From Desulfurococcales archaeon (lineage in GTDB: Archaea; Thermoproteota; Thermoprotei_A; Sulfolobales; Ignisphaeraceae), in NCBI GenBank assembly GCA_027066265.1, contig JAMOOB010000209.1, positions 1-10,596 on the forward strand: a stretch of 10,596 bases of DNA, written 5' to 3'. Below, piece after piece: positions 6,437-10,596 of this stretch (position 1 is the stretch's first letter; each line of letters begins with the position of its first letter). Both the position numbers and the translations under genes were made by a program. A model generated the notes under the pieces. It searched no databases. It was not told where the DNA came from and saw only the letters and a list, made by a program, of their open reading frames with translations.

Positions 6437-7144
6437 ATGAAAGCAGTCATTCTAGCTGGTGGACTAGGTAAGAGGCTTCGTCCGTTAACCGAGGATCGTC
6501 CCAAACCCTTGGTCGAGGTCTGTGGAAGACCAATACTGGAGTGGCAGATAAGGTGGTTGAAGAACTACGGAATTAACCAGTTCGTGATGCTGCTAGGCTA
6601 CGCAAAGGAGAAGGTGATCGAGTTCCTAGGGAGTGGTAGGAAGCTAGGTATCGAGGTTGCATACGTAGTAGAAGACGAACCGCTAGGTACGGCAGGAGCT
6701 ATCAAGAACGCTGAGAGCGTTCTGAAGAACGAGGACGTGTTCATAGTTACGAACGGCGATATCATTACGAACCTCGATCCGAGACCCCTCGTCGAAGCAC
6801 TTAAGAGGGATCCCAACGCGGTTGCAGCTATAGCTCTCGTCCCCATGAGAAGCCCTTACGGCGTTGTGAAGGTCGAGAACGGCTACATCAAGGAATTCGT
6901 CGAGAAACCCGTGCTAGACTACTTGATAAACGCTGGCGTCTACGCAATGACGCCCAAGATCTTCGAGTATCTACCGGAGAAAGGAGATATCGAACGCACG
7001 GCTTTCCCGAAGCTAGCTAGCGAACGAAAGCTCGTAGCCCATGTGTACAGGGATGCGTACTGGAAATCCATAGACACGGTCAAGGATCTCGAAGAAGCTG
7101 CGGGAGCTCTTCGCGAACTCTATCCAGATCTCTGCAGGGAGTAG
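6437..7144 (+). CDS. Sugar-phosphate nucleotidyltransferase, mannose-1-phosphate guanylyltransferase-like
   Basis: This 235-residue protein is a single nucleotidyltransferase domain. It shows the nucleotide-binding signature L-A-G-G-x-G-x-R-L-R-P-L-T (residues 6-18) with K23 in R-P-K-P-L, E-D-E-P-L-G-T-A-G-A (79-88), the metal-binding G107-D108, F-V-E-K-P (154-158) and N165-A-G with W209 and D213 near the end. These enzymes join NTP and a sugar 1-phosphate to make an NDP-sugar plus pyrophosphate; the family is commonly GDP-mannose-forming in archaea, but the exact NTP and sugar cannot be read here. A GTG at 6428 is in frame, but GGTG at 6427-6430 gives the right gap for the ATG at 6437, whose M-K-A-V-I-L-A-G-G is the typical family start. 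It lacks the beta-helix tail of the other copy in this window. The MoaB-like gene follows one base after the stop, so both are in one operon. Confidence 0.85.
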   Translation: MKAVILAGGLGKRLRPLTEDRPKPLVEVCGRPILEWQIRWLKNYGINQFVMLLGYAKEKVIEFLGSGRKLGIEVAYVVEDEPLGTAGAIKNAESVLKNEDVFIVTNGDIITNLDPRPLVEALKRDPNAVAAIALVPMRSPYGVVKVENGYIKEFVEKPVLDYLINAGVYAMTPKIFEYLPEKGDIERTAFPKLASERKLVAHVYRDAYWKSIDTVKDLEEAAGALRELYPDLCRE

Positions 7145-7145
7145 C

Positions 7146-7904
7146 ATGAAGCTAGGGCTCGTCGTTGTAAGCGATCACGTTTTTCTCGATCCTTCCCTCG
7201 ACAAGGTGAAGACCTACGTAGAGCAACGACTTCGGGGTTCCGAACTCGAGCTAGGTTTCGTTGCGTACGTACCGAACGATATCCATGCGATCAGACGTGC
7301 TGTGTATAGAGCCCTAGAATCCTCGGATACGGTGTTGATCTGCGGCGGTACGGGAGCTTCTTCGCTAGATCTATCGATAGAAGCTTTGAGACCGTTGCTC
7401 GATAAAGAGCTTGAGCTAGGCGAGTACGTAAGGATTCGATCGATGGAGAACGTAGGTTCGAGAGCGTACCTATCACGAAGTCTTGCAGGAGTCGTAGAGG
7501 GTAAGCTCGTTGTTGCAATCCCTGCGAAACTCGATGCCGTAGACATAGCCCTGGAAGTAATTCGAGAACTCGCAGAACACGTGAAGGAAGTTGCTCGTGG
7601 AGTACCGCACTGGGGTAGGAAGATAGTTGTCGAAGTGCTTGACGAGGTTATCGAGAGCGTAGCTACGAAAAACATGGCGAAACGCGTAGTGGAACAGAAT
7701 GGTTCGAGAATCGTTGCGTACCTAGACCTTCCGCTGAGCTTAGACGATCTTCGTACGATATGCGAAGCTTCTACTCAATGCATAGCACTTAGAGGTAGGG
7801 AACGAACATTCGTAGCGTTGATAGGTATCGACGGTGTGATGAAGTTCGTAGAGATCGTGTACGAGAAGTACCTCTCGAAGAGGAGCTTGCACCACCAAGC
7901 GTAG
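7146..7904 (+). CDS. MoaB/MogA-fold (molybdopterin-binding domain) protein with extra C-terminal region
   Basis: Residues 1-150 form the molybdopterin-binding fold used by MoaB/MogA and CinA proteins: L-V-V-V-S-D (5-10), V-P-N-D (42-45), I-C-G-G-T-G with D75 (65-75), G92-E93 and R98-S99, A107-x-L-S-R with A-G-V (107-116), and V-V-A-I-P (122-126). The family adenylylates molybdopterin on the way to molybdenum or tungsten cofactor; the usual P-G after that last strand is P126-A127 here, so activity could differ. Ordinary MoaB is about 160-180 residues, but this protein has 252. The extra part (about 155-252) starts H-W-G-R-K and has mixed alpha/beta character I do not recognise. The gene is one base after the nucleotidyltransferase, with GGGAG inside that gene as its ribosome binding site. 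CinA-like nicotinamide-nucleotide metabolism is an alternative to cofactor synthesis. Confidence 0.78.
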   Translation: MKLGLVVVSDHVFLDPSLDKVKTYVEQRLRGSELELGFVAYVPNDIHAIRRAVYRALESSDTVLICGGTGASSLDLSIEALRPLLDKELELGEYVRIRSMENVGSRAYLSRSLAGVVEGKLVVAIPAKLDAVDIALEVIRELAEHVKEVARGVPHWGRKIVVEVLDEVIESVATKNMAKRVVEQNGSRIVAYLDLPLSLDDLRTICEASTQCIALRGRERTFVALIGIDGVMKFVEIVYEKYLSKRSLHHQA

Positions 7905-8044
7905 AGTGCTAGATCGCGGACACGCCTACGCTCGTCGAGAGAAGGACTTCGTTCAGCTACGTTCCTTACCTACGATGAGAAGCAGCACCTACTCGCTACG
8001 TGGATGCGTTGACAAAGTAGAAACAGCAATGGTCTCGAAAGCGT

Positions 8045-8440
8045 TTAGCGTGTACACGAACGTATAGCATACTTAACGCTCTTGACTATGTCTTCGCACG
8101 ATATCGCGAGGTGCATGACGGCGAGAGCTGTGCAGAAGCTCATCCCCGCAAAACCTAGCACCAGCATCGATACCGTGATCGCCTGCGGTAGTAGAGCAGC
8201 TACGATGTAGTGACTAGGTTTAGAGAACCTCACGATGAAACCCACCTTCAATCCACTAACTTCGAACCTGTACTCTAGCCCAAGCAATCTTATTGCTAGT
8301 AGATGCATCAGTTCGTGTACCAACGCGATTAGGGGTAGACACATCGCTGCGATCTGTATGGATGATAGGTCGAGGAATACGCTCATGATTGCCGGGATCG
8401 CCATTCCGGTAAGTATGTACGTAAGGACTTCTCTACCCAC
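8045..8440 (-). CDS. Small membrane zinc metallopeptidase (DUF3267-like, HExxH)
   Basis: The 131-residue protein has three or four transmembrane stretches (about 6-22, 29-50, 76-98, 99-115). H42-E-L-M-H46 in the second is the zinc-binding and catalytic motif of gluzincin-type membrane peptidases. Near the end, S114-C-E-D117-I takes the place of the S-x-x-D-I pattern seen in the DUF3267 putative zincin family, with D117 or E116 a possible third ligand. Substrates are unknown; it would cut within or next to the membrane. The start is a GTG at 8438-8440, the only start codon between an upstream in-frame TAA and the first helix. A weak CTTAAC element near 8472-8477 would give a nearly leaderless mRNA. 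It converges with the MoaB-like gene across 140 bases that contain no recognisable feature. Confidence 0.72.
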   Translation of the reverse strand: MGREVLTYILTGMAIPAIMSVFLDLSSIQIAAMCLPLIALVHELMHLLAIRLLGLEYRFEVSGLKVGFIVRFSKPSHYIVAALLPQAITVSMLVLGFAGMSFCTALAVMHLAISCEDIVKSVKYAIRSCTR

Positions 8441-8752
8441 GCAGCCCCCGCCGAAACTGGTCTCGTCGAGCTGTTAAGTCTAGTCGTAGAAAGCTCTCTT
8501 AGCGGCTCAGCTTCGTGGAACACGTTCTTCCGAAAGTGTTGTTGTTATACCATCGTTGTAGACCCGAAGAGTGTTTTCGATAGCTGAACAAGTTCCGAAT
8601 AGCTCGATGGACGTGTACCGAAAGTGTGTCCAGCGCACGGCAGTAGATTTTCGAGAGCTAGCGCAAGGTTCCAAAAGATGTTTCGAATAGATTGGTTCCC
8701 TACATCGCTGAGAAGCGTACCGAGGTATCGAGACAAGTAGAGTTGTTTTGGA
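8441..8752. other. Intergenic stretch with one unassigned minus-strand open frame
   Basis: No recognised gene lies here. A minus-strand frame is open from 8769 down to a TAA at 8545 (74 codons from a GTG). Its product would have an amphipathic helical middle (N-I-F-W-N-L-A-L-A-L-E-N) but matches no family I know. Its GTG lies inside the C/D box sRNA, it has no proper ribosome binding site, and a frame of this length is expected by chance, so it is left uncalled. Confidence 0.5.
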
Positions 8753-8803
8753 TCAGCGTTCTCATCCACATCACCATTCAGCCCTTACGAGGTTCATCAC
8801 CTA
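8753..8803 (-). ncRNA. C/D box sRNA (2'-O-methylation guide)
   Basis: On the minus strand all four boxes occur in order with archaeal spacing: C box GTGATGA (8794-8800), a 12-base guide (8782-8793), D' box CTGA (8778-8781), a three-base spacer, C' box GTGATGT (8768-8774, one change from consensus), an 11-base guide (8757-8767) and D box CTGA (8753-8756). Such RNAs assemble with L7Ae, Nop5 and fibrillarin and direct methylation of the target base paired to the fifth position before D or D'. Here that predicts a U inside CCCUUACGAGGU and a C inside CGUUCUCAUCC; I could not assign these to a particular rRNA or tRNA site. A CTTAAC box at 8825-8830 is about 26 bases before the C box. The gene lies 45 bases after the nucleotidyltransferase stop on the same strand, so it could also be processed from that transcript. 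Exact ends are uncertain by a few bases. Confidence 0.78.
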
Positions 8804-8824
8804 GTGTTGAGGATGTTTCGAAAC

Positions 8825-8830
8825 GTTAAG
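8825..8830 (-). promoter_or_regulatory. Possible TATA box of the C/D box sRNA
   Basis: CTTAAC on the minus strand is centred about 26 bases before 8801, where the sRNA should begin. A similar CTTAAC precedes the membrane peptidase gene near 8472-8477. The element is short and could be chance. Confidence 0.35.
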
Positions 8831-8848
8831 AGCGTTGATGATCGTTTA

Positions 8849-9949
8849 TCAGAGGACTACCTTCCCCTCTTCATGTATCGAATGCTCGAGTTCTTTAAAT
8901 GGAAGTACCACTATGTTTCTCGCGAGAAGAACACCGTCGGAGAGCGCTACCTGATCCCCAAGTACGCATCCCTGTTCGATTCTTACCCATCTACCTAGAT
9001 AGCTTCGTTCACCGATGATAGCTCCTTCGATGTATGCGTAGCTACCTACGTAGGTACCGTCGAAGACTATGCTTCTCGAAATCCACGAACCTCGCTCGAT
9101 CACGACGTCGTGTCCCACCACAGTGAAGGGCCCTATCCTACATCCTTCCCCTATCCTAGCGTTTCGACCTACGTAGATGGGGTGAATGATCTCGACCGAG
9201 CTATCTATGGAAGCCGTAGGATCTATGTAGCTACGTGGATAGAACTTTGCCAAGGCTTCCATGTTCGCCTTCAAGTAATCGCTCGGAACACCGATATCGT
9301 TCCACAGACCTCTATGTACGTAGCCGTAGGCAACTCTATTCCTAACAAGCTTGGGTATCACATCCTTAGCTAGCTTGGAGGCACGATCAGTAGGTACATA
9401 CTTGATTACGTCGGGTTCGAAGACGTAGATACCAGCGTTAGCTAGATTCGAAGGAGCTTCGCTTCTCTGAGGTTTCTCAACGAAGTCAACGATCCTTCCC
9501 TCGCTATCTAGCACTGCGACTCCGTACCTAGAAGGATCGTCGACTTCGACTAGGGTAAGGGTTGCGATACCATTCTTTCTATGGTGGAACTCGACGAGTT
9601 TAGCGATATCTACGTCGCTGAAGACATCTCCGTAGATAACGACGAAGGTTTCGTCGAGCCCAACCCTCTCATGGATTAGTCTAAGAGGCCCTGCATCTCC
9701 TAGAGGTTTGGTTTCCTCGACGAATACGAGCTCGATGTTGTTGTTTTCGAGGTTTCTATAGCGGTACTTGATAACGTCTGATAGATAGCGTACCGATAGC
9801 ACAATCTGACGAATACCGGCTCGAGCAAGGGATTCTATTATCCAGTCGAGTAGCGGTTTGCCGAGGATTGGAAGCATTGCTTTGGGCTTCGTTAACGTGA
9901 GGGGACGCAGTCTCGTTGCGTATCCTCCAGCGAGGATTATCGCCTTCAC
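8849..9949 (-). CDS. Nucleotidyltransferase with left-handed beta-helix tail (mannose-1-phosphate guanylyltransferase / GlmU-like)
   Basis: The 366-residue protein has an N-terminal nucleotidyltransferase domain (about 1-235) with L-A-G-G-x-A-T-R-L-R-P-L-T at residues 6-18, K23 in T-K-P-K, E-T-K-P-L-G-D-A-G-P (79-88), G107-D108, V-E-K-P (157-160), N170-A-G and W216-N-D-I-G. The C-terminal part (about 240-355) consists of hexapeptide repeats of the left-handed beta-helix type, used for trimerisation and in some relatives for acetyl transfer. It should form an NDP-sugar for glycan synthesis; GDP-mannose, UDP-GlcNAc and dTDP-glucose enzymes share this layout, so the sugar is open. GGAGG at 9954-9958 is four bases before the GTG at 9947-9949, and the TATA box would start transcription near 9957, so GTG is preferred over the ATG at 9959-9961, which would add four residues. 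It lies just after the methyltransferase gene but has its own promoter. Confidence 0.85.
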   Translation of the reverse strand: MKAIILAGGYATRLRPLTLTKPKAMLPILGKPLLDWIIESLARAGIRQIVLSVRYLSDVIKYRYRNLENNNIELVFVEETKPLGDAGPLRLIHERVGLDETFVVIYGDVFSDVDIAKLVEFHHRKNGIATLTLVEVDDPSRYGVAVLDSEGRIVDFVEKPQRSEAPSNLANAGIYVFEPDVIKYVPTDRASKLAKDVIPKLVRNRVAYGYVHRGLWNDIGVPSDYLKANMEALAKFYPRSYIDPTASIDSSVEIIHPIYVGRNARIGEGCRIGPFTVVGHDVVIERGSWISRSIVFDGTYVGSYAYIEGAIIGERSYLGRWVRIEQGCVLGDQVALSDGVLLARNIVVLPFKELEHSIHEEGKVVL

Positions 9950-9953
9950 GGTT

Positions 9954-9958
9954 CCTCC
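9954..9958 (-). promoter_or_regulatory. Ribosome binding site that decides the nucleotidyltransferase start
   Basis: GGAGG with a four-base gap to the GTG at 9947-9949. Because it lies inside the first codons of the longer ATG form, its use would mean the protein begins M-K-A-I-I-L-A-G-G, the normal family N-terminus. Confidence 0.55.
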
Positions 9959-9978
9959 CATGGATACGGCGGGTCTCG

Positions 9979-9987
9979 AGATATATG
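9979..9987 (-). promoter_or_regulatory. TATA box of the beta-helix nucleotidyltransferase gene
   Basis: ACATATATC on the minus strand lies in the 40-base gap after the methyltransferase stop. Its centre predicts transcription from about 9957, giving an mRNA that begins at the ribosome binding site before the GTG. Confidence 0.55.
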
Positions 9988-9989
9988 TG

Positions 9990-10571
9990 TTACTCGAGGT
10001 AGTGTAGCGAGATATCCATTCTACGAATGGTAAAGTTCCTCGCTATCTGATGCCAATGATTCGTTAAGCCGGGTCGTCGGTGTTCCGGATCCGAGAGCCC
10101 TACGACGTAGATCCACAGAATCCTATCGAAACCATTCTCGTCGACGAACGCCTTTGCGAAGATGGGGCTCCAGCTACGTATCGCGAAGTCTAGGGATACC
10201 ACGATGGTTCCACACATCAACTCTCTCGCTAGTTTCGGTGCAAGCTCTTCGAGTATCGATGGAAACAGGTATGCGTAGACTATGGTGGGTCGAGGCTCGA
10301 TCTCGGATAGGTTCACCTTGAAGAAATCTCCTCGTATAACCCTGATACGATCCCCGACGCCATCGAGTCTAGCCCTTATCTCGGCGATGTTGGACAGAAC
10401 CCTATCGATCTCTATGCATACCCCTCTAGCACGGTAGATTCGTGCAAGCTCGACGAGTACCCTGCCATCACCACATCCAAGATCTAGAACCACGTCGTGC
10501 GATCCGATCCCCAGCAACCTACCCAGCGCGTCCACGGCTCTCCACGGAGATGGTATCCATGGAACAGCCAT
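9990..10571 (-). CDS. SAM-dependent methyltransferase, archaeal lysine methyltransferase (aKMT/Dot1-like) family
   Basis: The 193-residue protein is a class I methyltransferase. It opens with V-P-W-I-P-S-P (3-9), has motif I D30-L-G-C-G-D-G36, the acidic ribose-binding E54 in I-E-I-D, and G81-D-F-F84 followed by V-N-L-S-E. Then come P-K-L near 112-114, C-G-T-I-V-V-S (120-126) and I-R-S-W-S-P (131-136). This order, and the V-P-x-x-P-T/S-P opening, are those of the crenarchaeal aKMT proteins, which methylate lysines on chromatin and many other proteins and are related to eukaryotic Dot1. The family usually ends soon after the I-Y-V-V-G strand (154-158), but here 35 more residues follow, with His, Arg and Trp. 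The ATG start has GAGGTG at 10579-10584 seven bases upstream, a strong match. The gene is complete; its promoter would lie beyond the window edge. Confidence 0.78.
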   Translation of the reverse strand: MAVPWIPSPWRAVDALGRLLGIGSHDVVLDLGCGDGRVLVELARIYRARGVCIEIDRVLSNIAEIRARLDGVGDRIRVIRGDFFKVNLSEIEPRPTIVYAYLFPSILEELAPKLARELMCGTIVVSLDFAIRSWSPIFAKAFVDENGFDRILWIYVVGLSDPEHRRPGLTNHWHQIARNFTIRRMDISLHYLE

Positions 10572-10596
10572 CGAGGTACACCTCTTCTACCGGTAT

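Noticed and set aside
7146..7904. Reading the adjacent nucleotidyltransferase as MobA to make a molybdenum cofactor operon
   Set aside because: The neighbour has the sugar-phosphate signature G-x-G-x-R-L-R-P-L-T, not the L-A-G-G-x-S-x-R-M-G of MobA.
7905..8044. Search for a terminator or RNA in the convergent gap
   Set aside because: No T-rich run, strong hairpin or box motif was found.
8545..8769. Minus-strand open frame of 74 codons
   Set aside because: Its GTG start lies within the C/D box sRNA, it has no spaced ribosome binding site and no family likeness, and its length is within chance for this composition.
8804..8998. Plus-strand open frame of 64 codons
   Set aside because: It mostly overlaps the C-terminal coding region of the beta-helix nucleotidyltransferase on the other strand and has no supporting signals.

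Overview
The window looks like chromosomal DNA from a thermophilic crenarchaeon (Thermoproteota, class Thermoprotei). The grounds are a PaREP1-like HEPN protein, an aKMT/Dot1-like lysine methyltransferase, an archaeal-type C/D box sRNA gene, short A/T-rich TATA boxes 25-35 bases before start codons, GTG and TTG starts, GGTGA/GAGGTG ribosome binding sites and strong use of CTA, ATA and AGA codons. Base composition is near half G+C. The genus cannot be named from the sequence alone. There are no insertion sequences, CRISPR arrays, tRNAs or rRNAs.

Left part (1-2146). Two minus-strand genes, a FUN14-like small membrane protein cut by the window edge and a SPL-type radical SAM enzyme, are read away from a short divergent intergenic region. 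On the plus side lies a [4Fe-4S] uracil-DNA-glycosylase-fold protein. Both enzymes of the divergent pair carry Fe-S cysteine motifs, and a SPL-like protein beside a UDG-fold protein hints at nucleic-acid repair or modification.

Middle part (2147-6328). Two translationally coupled plus-strand genes (GTGA overlap) encode sequon-rich secreted proteins. The second has an Ig-like domain and a C-terminal membrane anchor. A pyroglutamyl peptidase with a complete Glu/Cys/His triad follows. Next is a decayed C-terminal piece of a FAD-dependent DAO-family oxidoreductase, then a PaREP1-like protein that meets tail-to-tail with a small RING/PHD-like zinc-finger protein.

Right part (6329-10596). A mannose-1-phosphate guanylyltransferase-like nucleotidyltransferase is followed after one base by a MoaB/MogA-fold protein with an unexplained C-terminal half. 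Facing these on the minus strand are an aKMT-like methyltransferase, a second, longer nucleotidyltransferase with a left-handed beta-helix tail, a well-formed C/D box sRNA and a small membrane zinc peptidase. The two nucleotidyltransferases probably supply activated sugars; the sequon-rich surface proteins nearby are plausible end users of such glycosylation, but that link is inference.

The best discovery candidates are the C/D box sRNA hidden between protein genes, the RING-like zinc-finger protein, the UDG-fold enzyme with a rewritten catalytic motif, the extra cysteine cluster of the radical SAM enzyme, and the fused C-terminal domain of the MoaB-like protein. No defence island or mobile system was seen.
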